From Alphaproteobacteria bacterium (GTDB lineage Bacteria; Pseudomonadota; Alphaproteobacteria; JAUHZC01), in NCBI GenBank assembly GCA_030425805.1, contig JAUHZC010000002.1:84448-148447 (forward strand): 64,000 nt of DNA, given 5' to 3'. The notes under the pieces were generated by a model, which saw only the letters and a list, made by a program, of their open reading frames with translations, did no database searches and had not been told where the DNA came from. Below are positions 17,366 to 27,791 of this stretch, one piece after another. Made by a program: the position numbers and the translations under genes. Position 1 is the first letter of the stretch. Every line of letters starts with the position of its first letter.

Positions 17366-20254
17366 ATGTTTGCACTGCGTCTTTTTAGTTATTTCTTGGG
17401 GGTTCTCCTTGTTGTCACGACCATTGCGCCTCGTGTCATCAGTTGGAATTTTCTTAAGCCCACCCTGGAGAAGGAGATGGTCTCATCTCTTGGAACGCCT
17501 GTTAAAATCAAGGGAGATATTCACCTCACGGCTCTCCCTCTGATTAGTGCTTCTGTTGAGAATATTGAGATTGTTGAGAAAAAATCTCCCACCGGCAATA
17601 CCTTAATCAAGGGAAAAGTCAAAGAGGTTGAGCTTACCCTAAACCCTCTAACGCTACTCTTTTTCACCATTGCGCCTGATGTCCGTGTTGTCGGGCTTGA
17701 AGGGATGATGGACAGTGCTTTTCTAGATACTCTCCCAAAATCTAAGGAAGACAAGAAAGCGGCAGCAGAGGCTGCTAAAAAAGCTAAAGCAGAAGGTGAG
17801 AAAACAATTTATCAACAGCTCACGGACATTCGAGAAAAGGTCCCTCTTTTAAGCCGTGCACAACTTTACCTAGATTTGATTGATGTGAATTTCGTCTACA
17901 AAGACAAAGCTTCTGAAACAGCTCTCCAAGATATGGATCTTCATCTCGAAATTAATGATATCCTGGGGCCATATAGCATTGAAGCAACACTTAGCAAAAG
18001 TGGTACACCCACAAGTGTAGAAGTTTCCCTTGCAGATCTAAACGCAGCAACACCCTCCTCTTTCTCCCTTGAGCTGGCTCAGGGAACTCTTCGTGCAGAT
18101 GCAGGCGGAACCGTTAGTCTTGGCAAGAACATTGCTGTGAAGGCTGATTTCAAAGGCGGCTGGGATGCCTTGCCTGGCAAAGGCAAAAAAGTACAAAGCC
18201 TGCCTGTGACTTTCAGAGGAAAACTTGATGCCACCCCAGATGTTGTCAAAGGGGAAGTTACAGAGCTTAAGTTTGGAAAATCTGTAGGCACAGGAAAAAT
18301 TAATCTGACTCTCTCTCCAACGATGAAAGGCCAAGTTAGCTTCAAAAAGCTTCCTGGAGATACATCTCTTGAGTTTGAATTGCTGCCCTCAAAATCGGTC
18401 AGCCGTGGAGATTTAACTTTTAAATCTGCCCGCCTCCAATCCTTCTTAGCGGCTCTGCCTGGATCTCCAAGTGTTTTGACAGAAGACCAATCGGCAGAAA
18501 TCTCAGCAAAAGCTGTTTACAATCCAAAATCAAAGAAGCTTAATCTGGATCGCTTCAAAATTGAGATTGGCAAAGCTCAGGTCACAGGAGATGTTGATCT
18601 TGACCTCTCCAAAGGCATGAGAATTATTTACAATCTTAGCATACCTTCAGGTGGACAATGGGCTCATCTCTTTAACGCAGAGCACAAACCAGCCCACCCT
18701 GGAAAGCTCCACCTTAAAGGAGATGCGACGAGTGCTGGCGGAGGATATGACATCAATGCAACCCTTAATCTCTATCCTGGTTCTGTACGTATTGATGGCC
18801 TCTATGGGGGGCACCCAAATCCTCTTAATTTAAGCCTGACTTTTAAGACAGATGACCTTGGGGCTACGCTCACAAGCATCACAGGAGACAATGGCGGCCA
18901 AGCTGGCCCTGTTGAGATCAAAACAAAGGTTGTGGGGTCTCCTAAAAAGTTTGACTTGAAAGAAACATCCTTTGATTTAGACATCACAGCCGTTAACACT
19001 GAGGGAAAATCTGATCTTTCCCTTGATATGACGAAAGCCAAGCCTGATGTTCAGGGGAGTGTGACCATTGAAAAATTGAGCTTTGGTGGTGGGAAAGCAG
19101 CAGCTAAGACCTCAAAGGCAAGTAACGATAATGAAAAAAAAAGCGATGCCAAGGAAGCCAAATCATCCCCCAAAGATTTGCCTAACATGATCAAGGCTAT
19201 CCCCGTTACTGGGAAAGTCACTCTTAAAGGCCCAACTGTTGCGAAAGCAGAAGGCCTTGAGATCAAGGGGCTTCAAGCCGTCCTGGCTTTAGGTTCTGAC
19301 CTTGTTCATATCCAGTCTATCGGAGGGACTATTGGAAAAGGAACCCTCTCCGGCTCAGGAAAGCTCTTTGCCTCACAGCCTGGAAACTATCTGAAACTCC
19401 AAGGAAAAGACCTTCCCCTTGGAGATATTGTGAGCAAGCTTTCTGGGCAGGAATTGCTAACCGGCATTCCCACGAATGTCAACATTGACCTAAAATCCCC
19501 CAAAGGACATCACCCTCTTGCCTTCATGGAACACGGCTCTGGTGTCATCAAAATTGATGGCGGAAAAGGAACTGTGTCTTCTCCAAAGGTTGTCGCTATC
19601 TGTCCCTTGATTAACCTTGCTGGCTCCAAAAATCTCCTTCCTGGAGGAAGCAATGATAAGAAAAACATTGGGAATATCTGCTCTGGGGAACCCTCAACGC
19701 TAGATAGTCTAAATGTAGACATGAAGCTAACTAAAGGAAAAGGCGTACTTTCCAAGGCACAGGCCAAGTCTAGTTTTGCAGACGTAGACTTTAAAGGAGA
19801 TGTAGACTTTGTGAAAAAAGCAGTCAACATGACCGGAGAATATAACGTGAAGCTTATTAAAAACCTTCCTCCTGTCCCCGCAAAACTTCATGGGCCTTTT
19901 GACAATCTTACCCATGAAATGGATACGGCCGGTCTTGCAATGAAGCTTGCAGGGTCTCAAATTGCAGGGCAACTTGGCCTTGATCTTTCAGGAGATAATC
20001 CTGGGGAGCTCCTGAGTGGAAGCCTTTCAAAATTTGCAGGAAAAGGTGTTCCTGGCCTTGGAGCTATTACAGGAATATTCTCTGGTGATGGCGATGCAAA
20101 AGGTGCTGTTGGCGATATCATTGGAAATGCTGTTGGTGGACCAGTAGGTGGCGCCATTATTTCCGGCATTTTTGGTGCCATCACAGGCGGCAGCAAAAAA
20201 GGCGATAATGATAACAAAGAAGAAGAGAAGAAAGACGCTTCTGAAAAGAAGTAA
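17366..20254 (+). CDS. AsmA-family inner-membrane/periplasmic protein
   Basis: Protein of about 962 residues from the ATG at 17366, which has AAGGG upstream and puts the membrane segment (LFSYFLGVLLVVTTIAPRVI) at the N-terminus. Upstream in-frame ATGs exist at 17282 and elsewhere. The block LEKEMVSSLGTPVKIKGDIH and the beta-rich body are typical of AsmA, a VPS13/chorein-like group thought to help move phospholipid to the outer membrane. The C-terminal AsmA_2 part includes GTLSGSGKL, FMEHGSGVIKIDGGKG and TLDSLNVDMKLTKGKGVLS. A Gly-rich segment and a Lys/Glu/Asp tail end the protein. It is divergent from the arginase-like gene and convergent with the glycosyltransferase (17 bp). Confidence 0.88.
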   Translation: MFALRLFSYFLGVLLVVTTIAPRVISWNFLKPTLEKEMVSSLGTPVKIKGDIHLTALPLISASVENIEIVEKKSPTGNTLIKGKVKEVELTLNPLTLLFFTIAPDVRVVGLEGMMDSAFLDTLPKSKEDKKAAAEAAKKAKAEGEKTIYQQLTDIREKVPLLSRAQLYLDLIDVNFVYKDKASETALQDMDLHLEINDILGPYSIEATLSKSGTPTSVEVSLADLNAATPSSFSLELAQGTLRADAGGTVSLGKNIAVKADFKGGWDALPGKGKKVQSLPVTFRGKLDATPDVVKGEVTELKFGKSVGTGKINLTLSPTMKGQVSFKKLPGDTSLEFELLPSKSVSRGDLTFKSARLQSFLAALPGSPSVLTEDQSAEISAKAVYNPKSKKLNLDRFKIEIGKAQVTGDVDLDLSKGMRIIYNLSIPSGGQWAHLFNAEHKPAHPGKLHLKGDATSAGGGYDINATLNLYPGSVRIDGLYGGHPNPLNLSLTFKTDDLGATLTSITGDNGGQAGPVEIKTKVVGSPKKFDLKETSFDLDITAVNTEGKSDLSLDMTKAKPDVQGSVTIEKLSFGGGKAAAKTSKASNDNEKKSDAKEAKSSPKDLPNMIKAIPVTGKVTLKGPTVAKAEGLEIKGLQAVLALGSDLVHIQSIGGTIGKGTLSGSGKLFASQPGNYLKLQGKDLPLGDIVSKLSGQELLTGIPTNVNIDLKSPKGHHPLAFMEHGSGVIKIDGGKGTVSSPKVVAICPLINLAGSKNLLPGGSNDKKNIGNICSGEPSTLDSLNVDMKLTKGKGVLSKAQAKSSFADVDFKGDVDFVKKAVNMTGEYNVKLIKNLPPVPAKLHGPFDNLTHEMDTAGLAMKLAGSQIAGQLGLDLSGDNPGELLSGSLSKFAGKGVPGLGAITGIFSGDGDAKGAVGDIIGNAVGGPVGGAIISGIFGAITGGSKKGDNDNKEEEKKDASEKK

Positions 20255-20271
20255 GGCCTTTGCTCAGCAGG

Positions 20272-21087
20272 TTACAACAACAAACTCTTTATGGGGTGTA
20301 TCCGCTCTTTGTCAGTGATAAGAGCCTTCATGCGTTTTGCATTAGGGCTTACACCGCCACCTCGTGTCGGATGGTAAAGATGAAGCACAGGAGACCCTTG
20401 ATTAATTGTCTTACGCTTAATCCCAGAGCGAATAAGCCGAAGGAAAAAATCAGAATCTTCGAACCCATGCCCCTCATAGGTTTCATCAAATCCGCCAATT
20501 TTTAGAATATCTTTTCGAAAAACGCCAAAATGGCATCCCTCAACACCTTGCCAATTATCTTGATTTTCCCAAATTTTCTTTTCGCTTTGACCAAAATCTA
20601 TCAACAAAAATGGTCGCGATCCAGCACCCAAAGCGATAACAGGAAACAAGCGCCATGTTCCCCATTGAGAAAAATGCATATCATTTCTGAAAGCAAATTC
20701 AGTAGCCCACTTGCGCATGTAGATGCGCTTTCCAGAAATAAAAGCCCCCTTTGCAGCTGTACGTCTATGGGTCTGGATGAAATCTGGCCGAACACAACAA
20801 TCCCCATCGATGAAGATCACATATTCTCCTGAAGTCTTTTGAATGCCATTGTTTCGAGATCTGGATAAACGGAACCCCTTATCCTCTTGCCAAGCATGTT
20901 TTAGTGGAACAGGGGAAGTCTTCCGTAGATTTTCGATGAGCTGCCGGGTCTCAGCCCGGGAGCCATCATCAGCCACAACAATTTCAAAGTTCTGATCTGT
21001 TTGCGCGAACAAAGAAAGAAGAACAAACGAAAGAGCCTTCGGCCAATTGTATGTTGTTACAATAACCGAGATTAGCCCACTTCCCAT
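20272..21087 (-). CDS. Family 2 glycosyltransferase
   Basis: Protein of 271 residues with a GT-A fold. The N-terminus reads ISVIVTTYNWPKALSFVLLS, followed by ADDGSRAETRQLI. The donor-metal motif is in YVIFIDGDCCVRPDF (a D-x-D). A C-terminal block (WQGVEGCHFGVFRKDILKIG, FDETYEGHGFEDSDFFLRL) matches the galactosyltransferase-like C-terminal domain with its acidic ED motif. It probably acts on lipopolysaccharide or another surface glycan at the cytoplasmic face. It is the last gene of the minus-strand run, starting 2 bp after the lysS stop. Acceptor and sugar are unknown. Confidence 0.88.
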   Translation of the reverse strand: MGSGLISVIVTTYNWPKALSFVLLSLFAQTDQNFEIVVADDGSRAETRQLIENLRKTSPVPLKHAWQEDKGFRLSRSRNNGIQKTSGEYVIFIDGDCCVRPDFIQTHRRTAAKGAFISGKRIYMRKWATEFAFRNDMHFSQWGTWRLFPVIALGAGSRPFLLIDFGQSEKKIWENQDNWQGVEGCHFGVFRKDILKIGGFDETYEGHGFEDSDFFLRLIRSGIKRKTINQGSPVLHLYHPTRGGGVSPNAKRMKALITDKERIHPIKSLLL

Positions 21088-21089
21088 GC

Positions 21090-22586
21090 TTATCCCTTTT
21101 TCTTCAAGGTTGGGAAAGCAATCACATCCCGAATACTTGGGGAGGCCGTGAGAAGCATAATCATACGATCAATACCAATGCCCATGCCGCCTGTAGGGGG
21201 CATACCATATTCAAGCGCGGTCAGAAAATCTTCGTCCATCCGTTGAGCTTCTTCATCCCCGGCTTCCCGCTCTTTGACCTGTGCCTCAAATCGGTGACGC
21301 TGGTCAATAGGATCTGTGAGCTCAGAAAAAGCATTCGCAACTTCCCAAGCATTCACAAATGTCTCGAAACGACGTGTAAGACGAGGATCTTCCTCATGTG
21401 CACGGGCCAAAGGAGAAACATCCAAAGGCATATCCATCACATGAGTCGGCTGAATAAGCTTTTCTTCAACTTTCTCCTCAAAGACCTTGAGCATTAACTT
21501 ACCCCAGGTATCTGTTTTTTCAACATGAACACCTACAGACTTTGCAGCCTCAGCAGCAGCCTCATCACCATCAAGACTGAGGAAGTCGATGCCTGTCTCT
21601 TCTTCTACAAGCTGTGCCATAGTCACCCGTCGCCAAGGTTTCCCAAAATCAATAAGATGCTCGCCAAACTGGACTTCAGTTTTACCCAAAACATCCTTTG
21701 CAGCAGAGACAAAAATCTCTTCTGCCAAGTCCATCATGTCTTCATAGTTGGCATAAGCCTGATAGAGTTCCATCATCGTGAACTCAGGATTATGACGCAC
21801 AGAAATACCCTCATTCCGGAAGCATCGGTTAATCTCAAAGACTTTTTCAGCCAAACCACCCACAACCAGACGCTTCAGATAGAGTTCTGGCGCAATCTTG
21901 AGATAAAACTCCTGATCAAGGGCATTATGGTGCGTCATGAAAGGCCGCGCAGAAGCTCCTCCAGGAATGGGATGCAACATGGGTGTTTCCACCTCAACAA
22001 AGCCTTTATCCACCAAAAGATGTCGGATATGGCTAATGATATTTGCCCGTGTTAAGAGCGTCTTTTGACTCTCTTCATTCATGATCAAGTCGAGATACCG
22101 TTGACGATAGCGGACTTCAACATCTGTGAGCCCGTGGTACTTCTCGGGTAATGGCAACAAAGTTTTCGTGAGTAACGTTACCTCGAGAGCATTCACGGTG
22201 ATCTCCCCCCGTGGTGTCCGGCGCACAAGGCCACGAACCCCAATAAGGTCTCCAAGATCCAGATTCTTAACCAGCTTTAGTTGCTCTTCATCAAGCTGAG
22301 ACTTGTGGCAAAAAACTTGGACACGCCCATCTGGGCCTGCAACATCCATAAACATGCCAGAATTACGATACGCCTTTACACGGCCTGCAATCGTAACTTC
22401 ATCTTCTGTTTCTTGGCCGCTTTCAAGATGAGCATAGTTCTTATGGATATCATCCATATCATGAAGGCGCTTAAACGTGCTGGGATAAGGTTCAACACCC
22501 ATCTCCCGAATCGCTTCAAGCTTTGCTAAGCGGCTTTCCCGCTGAGGATTATCAGAAACAGTGTTTTGTACGGCAGCCTCAGTCAT
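21090..22586 (-). CDS. lysS: Lysyl-tRNA synthetase, class II
   Basis: Protein of 498 residues, normal length. The N-terminal OB-fold for anticodon binding spans about 60-150 (VTIAGRVKAYRNSGMFMDVAG). The three class II motifs are present: motif 1 around RHLLVDKGFVEVETPML, motif 2 FEINRCFRNEGISVRHNPEF, and motif 3 GMGIGIDRMIMLL. The sequence RYRQRYLDLIMNEESQ is typical of LysRS. Many Alphaproteobacteria, including Rickettsia, use the unrelated class I enzyme, so a class II enzyme is notable for this class. It sits between bioY (3 bp) and the glycosyltransferase (2 bp) in one long transcript. Confidence 0.97.
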   Translation of the reverse strand: MTEAAVQNTVSDNPQRESRLAKLEAIREMGVEPYPSTFKRLHDMDDIHKNYAHLESGQETEDEVTIAGRVKAYRNSGMFMDVAGPDGRVQVFCHKSQLDEEQLKLVKNLDLGDLIGVRGLVRRTPRGEITVNALEVTLLTKTLLPLPEKYHGLTDVEVRYRQRYLDLIMNEESQKTLLTRANIISHIRHLLVDKGFVEVETPMLHPIPGGASARPFMTHHNALDQEFYLKIAPELYLKRLVVGGLAEKVFEINRCFRNEGISVRHNPEFTMMELYQAYANYEDMMDLAEEIFVSAAKDVLGKTEVQFGEHLIDFGKPWRRVTMAQLVEEETGIDFLSLDGDEAAAEAAKSVGVHVEKTDTWGKLMLKVFEEKVEEKLIQPTHVMDMPLDVSPLARAHEEDPRLTRRFETFVNAWEVANAFSELTDPIDQRHRFEAQVKEREAGDEEAQRMDEDFLTALEYGMPPTGGMGIGIDRMIMLLTASPSIRDVIAFPTLKKKG

Positions 22587-22589
22587 AAT

Positions 22590-23171
22590 TTAGCGCTCCA
22601 TCAAACGGGGATATGCCAAACGCACAATGCTACTTGTGATAACAACCTTCAAGAGAGACGGTGCCAACAACCCAAGGGTCACATTCCACGCTATTTTTGG
22701 ACTAAAGAGATAACCTAACCAAGCTGCTCCCATAAACTGGAGCACGGAACAACCAAGGAGAGAAATTCCCAAGATCGCCCAGAAGTTCCGGGGGCGAAAA
22801 TGCTCCATCAAGGATCCAGAAATACAGGCCCCAACAAGAAAACCAAGGAGGTATCCCCCAGTTGGACCAACCATGTAAGCAAGACCAATTCCCCGCTCTG
22901 GTGTGCTCTGGAATACAGGAAGCCCCATTGCCCCTTCAGCAAGGTACAACAAGACAGCTGCTCCACCGATCCGAGGACCTAGCAACATACCCATCATGAC
23001 AGCCACTTGAGGTTGGAAGGAAAGTTTCACAATTCCTGTGGGAACTTGAATTTTGGCTGAAATATAAAGAATGAGAGACCCTAGAAAAACCATCAGTGTT
23101 TTCAAGAGAAGCTGTTTCTGTACGAAAACGTCACGGTTTTCCATCACAAGCGCTTTGATTGTTTTTGCCAT
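22590..23171 (-). CDS. bioY: Biotin transporter BioY (ECF S component)
   Basis: Protein of 193 residues with about six membrane segments. Family blocks are clear: SAKIQVPTGIVKLSFQPQVA near the N-terminus, GGAAVLLYLAEGAMGLPVF, and the loop GLAYMVGPTGGYLLGFLVGA, which is the BioY signature (MxGPTGGYLxGF). It imports biotin, alone or with an EcfAT energising module that is not encoded here. The N-terminal 20 residues form a polar cytoplasmic extension. It is embedded between parC (15 bp) and lysS (3 bp). Biotin uptake fits an organism that takes the vitamin from a host or medium. Confidence 0.95.
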   Translation of the reverse strand: MAKTIKALVMENRDVFVQKQLLLKTLMVFLGSLILYISAKIQVPTGIVKLSFQPQVAVMMGMLLGPRIGGAAVLLYLAEGAMGLPVFQSTPERGIGLAYMVGPTGGYLLGFLVGACISGSLMEHFRPRNFWAILGISLLGCSVLQFMGAAWLGYLFSPKIAWNVTLGLLAPSLLKVVITSSIVRLAYPRLMER

Positions 23172-23186
23172 CTTATAAAACCTCTT

Positions 23187-25445
23187 TTATTTCGCAATAA
23201 CTGCGTTAAATTTGTTTGACCGCGGAAATCCTGGAGGAGCAAACCGCCCTTGAGAAGCCCGGTGTGCCATCCAAGGCGCCAAATCCTTTTCATCTAATGA
23301 AATGGATTGTCCTCGCCACAATTTCCCCTCATTCATAGAGAATATTTTAGCGTCTGACAAGCCGCCATCCTTAAACCGTTGTAAAATAACGCCTTTTCCA
23401 CGGTTTACGAGAGGCACTTCTTCAACAGCAAAGATCAACATCCGGCGATTCTCTCCCACCGTTGCCACATGGGATCCCTCCACCCTTTCAAAGACGATCA
23501 ACTCATCACCTGCATCAAGGTTCACAAGCCGTTTCCCAGCCCTGGTTTGAGTGACAAGGTTGGAGGCTTCCACCCGGAATCCCCGACCTTTGTGAGTTGC
23601 AACAAACCATTGTTCTTCTGGCTCTTCCTCTGGGGCCTTAGGTTTTGGAAGCCACATAGCAAGCGGCGTAATTTCCCGCCCCGCTTTCAGTAAGAGCCCC
23701 AGTGGTTCTCCTTGAGAACGTCCACCCGGAAGCTCACCCACAGCTAAACTAAAGACGTATCCCTGAGGCTCAATCAAATGAAGACGTTGGTTTGTGTAAG
23801 CATTCAAAGCGAACACCCACTCTTCACTCCCCTCATGCTTATCAGCCTCATGTCCTTTGACAACTTTTACCCATGCCTTTGGACTCACCAAAATTGTGAC
23901 AGGCTCTTTCACTTGGTTCAGAACCTCTGCTGTGAGAGAAACAGATTCAGCCTCTTCAATCACTGTACGGCGTTTATCCCCAAAGGTCTTGACCATTTCC
24001 TCAAGATCTTCTGCCATTTTTTGAGATTGAAGCCCCGCATCTGCAACAAGAGTCTTGAGTTCTTTTTGGGTTTTCAGAAGGTCTTTCTGCTCTGCATCCA
24101 AAGCCTCTTCTTCAAGCTTGCGTAACGCCCGCAAGCGCGTATTCAAAATAGCTTCTGCCTGGATCTGGCTGAGGGGAAAACGCTCCATCAGCTTTGATTT
24201 GGGGTCATCACTCGTCCGGATGATATGAATAATTTCATCCAAATGGTTAAAGATCAGCAGCAAGCCCTCTAGGATATGCAGACGCTCCGCAATCTTCTCT
24301 AAGCGGTACTGAGCCCGGCGAACCAAAACTTCCCGTCGGTGATTCAAGAAAGCCTGAAGCAATCCCCGAATTCCCATGACCTGGGGAACTGTATCTTTTG
24401 TCAGAACGTTTAAGTTCACACCAAAAGAAAGTTCAAGATCTGTTGCCTGGAACAGGCTTGCCATCAAATGCTCTGGCTGAACAGTCCGAGCCCGAGGGAC
24501 AAGCACGAGGCGGATATGCTCTTCACTCTCGTCTCGAATATCTCCCAAAAGGGGAAGCTTCTTTTCCTCAAGAAGCTCTGCAATCCGGGCAACAAGACGT
24601 GATTTTTGGGTTTGGAAAGGGATTTCAGTAATGATAATCTCATAGGCCCCACCCTTTTGTTTTTCCACGTCCCATTTTGCACGAACTTTCAAGCTCCCGC
24701 GGCCAGTCTCATAAACATTTTCGATATGGGACTTTGCATCAATTAAGGTTCCCCCCGTTGGGAAATCTGGACCCTTAATCTTGGACATTATCTTTTTCGT
24801 TGTTGCTTCAGGATTTTCAAGAAGCACAAGCGCACCCTGGATCACTTCCTTAAGGTTATGCGGGGGAATATTTGTTGCCATTCCCACAGCCACACCCGCA
24901 GACCCATTACACAAAAGATTTGGCACAGGACCCGGAAGCACCACTGGCTCCTCTCCATTAGAAGTCGCTGTGGGGCGAAACAGCACAGCATCCTCTTCAA
25001 TACCACGAAGCATGGCTTCCCCATAAGGACTCAGGCGGGCTTCCGTGTACCGAAAAGCAGCGGGGCCATCCCCATCAATAGAACCAAAGTTCCCCTGTCC
25101 CTCAATCAAAGGATAACGGCTGGAGAAATCCTGAGCCATGCGCACCAGAGCCTCGTAGATCGGCGTATCCCCATGGGGGTGATACTTCCGCATCACATTC
25201 CCAAGAGCATCTGCAGATTTACGGAAAGGTTTAGAAGCCGTATTTCCGCCCTCATACATGGCGTAGATAATGCGGCGCTGCACAGGCTTAAGCCCATCAC
25301 GCACATCCGGCAAAGACCGACTCGAAATCGTTGAGAGGGCATAGGAAAGGTAACGCTCTTTAAGCGCATCCTGGAAGGAAACTTCTTGGATTTGCCCACC
25401 AGAAGGAGGGATATTATCGGTGCTTACGGCCTTTTTCTTAGACAT
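23187..25445 (-). CDS. parC: DNA topoisomerase IV subunit A
   Basis: Protein of 752 residues. With ParE it unlinks daughter chromosomes. The N-terminal breakage-reunion domain starts [29 protein letters not shown]. The quinolone-pocket region [20 protein letters not shown] follows, and the catalytic Tyr lies in [11 protein letters not shown]. The coiled-coil tower and gate occupy the middle. The C-terminal DNA-wrapping region has degenerate beta-pinwheel blades ([20 protein letters not shown]). Its length and the absence of a GyrA box favour ParC over GyrA. It overlaps the recO end by 22 bp, so the two genes are tightly linked; this lepB-to-parC order is common in the class. Confidence 0.95.
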   Translation of the reverse strand: MSKKKAVSTDNIPPSGGQIQEVSFQDALKERYLSYALSTISSRSLPDVRDGLKPVQRRIIYAMYEGGNTASKPFRKSADALGNVMRKYHPHGDTPIYEALVRMAQDFSSRYPLIEGQGNFGSIDGDGPAAFRYTEARLSPYGEAMLRGIEEDAVLFRPTATSNGEEPVVLPGPVPNLLCNGSAGVAVGMATNIPPHNLKEVIQGALVLLENPEATTKKIMSKIKGPDFPTGGTLIDAKSHIENVYETGRGSLKVRAKWDVEKQKGGAYEIIITEIPFQTQKSRLVARIAELLEEKKLPLLGDIRDESEEHIRLVLVPRARTVQPEHLMASLFQATDLELSFGVNLNVLTKDTVPQVMGIRGLLQAFLNHRREVLVRRAQYRLEKIAERLHILEGLLLIFNHLDEIIHIIRTSDDPKSKLMERFPLSQIQAEAILNTRLRALRKLEEEALDAEQKDLLKTQKELKTLVADAGLQSQKMAEDLEEMVKTFGDKRRTVIEEAESVSLTAEVLNQVKEPVTILVSPKAWVKVVKGHEADKHEGSEEWVFALNAYTNQRLHLIEPQGYVFSLAVGELPGGRSQGEPLGLLLKAGREITPLAMWLPKPKAPEEEPEEQWFVATHKGRGFRVEASNLVTQTRAGKRLVNLDAGDELIVFERVEGSHVATVGENRRMLIFAVEEVPLVNRGKGVILQRFKDGGLSDAKIFSMNEGKLWRGQSISLDEKDLAPWMAHRASQGRFAPPGFPRSNKFNAVIAK

Positions 25446-26158
25446 TCCTGATACAACTTTTCAAAACGCTGTCTCGCAGGAGGCAATTCATTCCCTCCCT
25501 GATGCAAGATCAGATGTTTTAAAAAATACCCTGTAAGGCCTAGTCCTTGCAAGAGTTCATCTGCTTTTGGTGCCTCTTTTTCTATATTTTTTACCAAAAA
25601 TGCCGGTAAAGGCAGCAATTTTTCTGCATAGGGCGCCCCAGCTTCCCGACTCACAGCCCGAGCTGTGCGGGGAGAAACGTAAATGAGATCCTCTTGCTGG
25701 CCTGTGCTGGCACATTTTTCAAGGCTCAGGCCAAAACCCAATTCCCGCAAAACAAGCAATTCAACCTGAATCAGCCGACCAATCCAATCCGGCGACTCCA
25801 GGTGGTCGAAAAAATCCTGCACGCCCTCCCAAATCCTGAGATAAGGATGTCCTTCAGGAAGCACGATGCTCAATAACCCCAACAAACTCGACAAAGCCCC
25901 CAGGCGCAAGGGATCATCCATATAGATCAAGCAAGGGTTTCCATGATACTCAAACTGGAATTTTCCGAGATGCTGAGAAAGGCGTGCCCGCCACGTAAAC
26001 TCCCCAAGTGCCCCAATCTGACAGAGGGCAACTTCTTTTTTAGTGGGGCGGAACCACCCTTTAGCTAGTCCCTGACCGGGTGTAAAAATGGTCAAGAGAA
26101 GTCCTGACTCCCCTTGTTTTCTGGCTGAGAGCAGTAAACCTTGATCCCGCCATTCCAT
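25424..26158 (-). CDS. recO: DNA repair protein RecO
   Basis: Protein of 244 residues, normal length. It loads RecA onto SSB-coated single strands with RecR in gap repair. The N-terminal OB fold reads [35 protein letters not shown], with the usual start (W.D.G.VL..R..GE). The C-terminal helical domain includes [20 protein letters not shown], where a zinc site would lie. Only one Cys of the typical four is present there, which is common in proteobacterial RecO. It starts 5 bp after era and overlaps parC. Confidence 0.93.
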   Translation of the reverse strand: MEWRDQGLLLSARKQGESGLLLTIFTPGQGLAKGWFRPTKKEVALCQIGALGEFTWRARLSQHLGKFQFEYHGNPCLIYMDDPLRLGALSSLLGLLSIVLPEGHPYLRIWEGVQDFFDHLESPDWIGRLIQVELLVLRELGFGLSLEKCASTGQQEDLIYVSPRTARAVSREAGAPYAEKLLPLPAFLVKNIEKEAPKADELLQGLGLTGYFLKHLILHQGGNELPPARQRFEKLYQECLRKRP

Positions 26159-26163
26159 CCGAA

Positions 26164-27090
26164 TTAATCCTCAAGGTTATTAAAACGCTCAAGCCCAAGA
26201 GCATCGAGGCCCTCCCGGGCTTCTTTCCAGTTAGGCTTAACCTTCACGTGAAGAAAGAGGGAGACTTTGCACCCCAACTCGTCTCTCATCCGATGCCGGG
26301 CAGTGGTTCCGATCTTTTTCACCTTTTCCCCACCCTTGCCTAAGACCATAGACTTATGAGCCTGTCGTTCGATGTAAATCACCTGGTGAACTTTAATTCC
26401 AGAGGCCGTTTCTTCCCAAGCCTCTGTTTCAACTGTGAGCCCATAGGGCAACTCTTGGTGCAAATGCTCAAAGAGAACTTCCCGTGTAATCTCAGCAGCC
26501 CACACCCGGGTCGGCAGGTCTGTGACTTGTTCGGGATCAAAATGCCACTGCCCTTCTGGCAAAACCTTTTTCAACGCTGCAACCACATCTGCGACACCAT
26601 CCCCATTCAAAGCTGAGATCATAAAGACCTCATCAAAATTCTTTCCTTCAGGGCAGAGGCTGAGGAGGGATTGAGTCACATCTAGAAGTTTCTCTTTTTG
26701 GAGTTTATCCGTTTTGTTTAAGACTAAGAAAATTTTCTGATTTGCTTGAAAGGCTAAATTCACCAAACGCTCTACCCCTTCAACAGGTGCAGACGCATCG
26801 ATCAAGAGGAGAATCATGTCTCCTTCACCAACAGCCTGGCGGGCTGTGGAAACCAATTGCCCTTCAAAGCCTTTTCGGGGTTCAAACACACCTGGTGTAT
26901 CCACAAAAGCAATCTGCGTCTCTTCTTCTGTGAGAATCCCGAGAAGGCGACGACGAGTCGTTTGAACTTTGTGAGTTACAATGGAAACCTTCTGCCCAAG
27001 AATCTGGTTCAAGAGCGTAGATTTTCCTGCATTCGTTTTTCCCACAATGGTCACAAATGCAAATTTCTGGGAGGCCTGATTTTGGCTCAT
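26164..27090 (-). CDS. era: GTPase Era
   Basis: Protein of 308 residues. It binds the 3' end of 16S rRNA and supports 30S maturation. The G domain has G1 GKTNAGKSTLLNQ (17-29), G2 around TTRRRLLGI, G3 DTPGVF, G4 NKTD and G5 ISALNG. The C-terminal KH domain (about 215-300) contains VIYIERQAHKSMVLGKGGEKVKKIG with the GxxG loop. Its start overlaps the rnc stop by 4 bp (ATGA), the classical rnc-era coupling. Confidence 0.97.
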   Translation of the reverse strand: MSQNQASQKFAFVTIVGKTNAGKSTLLNQILGQKVSIVTHKVQTTRRRLLGILTEEETQIAFVDTPGVFEPRKGFEGQLVSTARQAVGEGDMILLLIDASAPVEGVERLVNLAFQANQKIFLVLNKTDKLQKEKLLDVTQSLLSLCPEGKNFDEVFMISALNGDGVADVVAALKKVLPEGQWHFDPEQVTDLPTRVWAAEITREVLFEHLHQELPYGLTVETEAWEETASGIKVHQVIYIERQAHKSMVLGKGGEKVKKIGTTARHRMRDELGCKVSLFLHVKVKPNWKEAREGLDALGLERFNNLED

Positions 27091-27785
27091 GAATTTTCCT
27101 TTTTCAACTGGGCCAGCAGATCCTGCGCCCCGGCAAGCTCTGCCTGTTTCTTGTTCCCTGCCGTGCGAGTGATCATCACCTTGTCTTGTACAGAGATAGA
27201 CACTGTAACTTCTGGCGCATGGTCTGGCCCTGTCATATTCTCAATTTTATAAGTTGGCAAGCCTTTCTTATGGGCTTGCAGCCATTCCTGCAAAGCTGTT
27301 TTTGGGTCCTGGGGCACATCTTGGCCCAGCTCCACAAATTGGGGATCCCACAAACGCAGGATCAGACGTTCAACCGCCCCATACCCCTTATCCAAAAAGA
27401 CGGCACCCAAAACCGCCTCCATCACATCGGCCATCACGGAGGCTTGTTTGTGGGTTCCTTGAGCCCCTTCTCCTCGGGAAACACGGATATAGCGATCCAG
27501 GTTGATTTCTTGAGCCACTTGATGCAACGCCTCTTTTCGCACCAAATGGGTGTGGCGTTTTGCAAGATCTCCTTCATCACTTTCTGGAAATTGCACCACC
27601 ACCCAATGGCTAATGACTAAAGCTAGGGCCCGATCTCCCAGGAATTCAAGATTCTCATATGTCGCTGCCCGATTCGCAGTAGAGGCATGGGTCAAGGCCT
27701 GTTGGAGAAGTTCAGGCTTCCCAAACTTCACGCCCAAGACTTTTTCCAAATAGGGTACCTGAGAAGGAGAGGTCTCTACCATCAT
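27087..27785 (-). CDS. rnc: Ribonuclease III
   Basis: Protein of 232 residues. It cuts double-stranded RNA in rRNA precursors and some mRNAs. The nuclease signature reads YENLEFLGDRALALVISHWV. The second acidic cluster is in VMADVMEAVLGAVFLDKGYGAVERLI. The C-terminal double-stranded RNA binding domain spans about 160-230 (DPKTALQEWLQAHKKGLPTY, ending AGNKKQAELAGAQDLLAQL). It lies 6 bp after lepB and is coupled to era. Confidence 0.97.
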   Translation of the reverse strand: MMVETSPSQVPYLEKVLGVKFGKPELLQQALTHASTANRAATYENLEFLGDRALALVISHWVVVQFPESDEGDLAKRHTHLVRKEALHQVAQEINLDRYIRVSRGEGAQGTHKQASVMADVMEAVLGAVFLDKGYGAVERLILRLWDPQFVELGQDVPQDPKTALQEWLQAHKKGLPTYKIENMTGPDHAPEVTVSISVQDKVMITRTAGNKKQAELAGAQDLLAQLKKENS

Positions 27786-27791
27786 GCCCCC

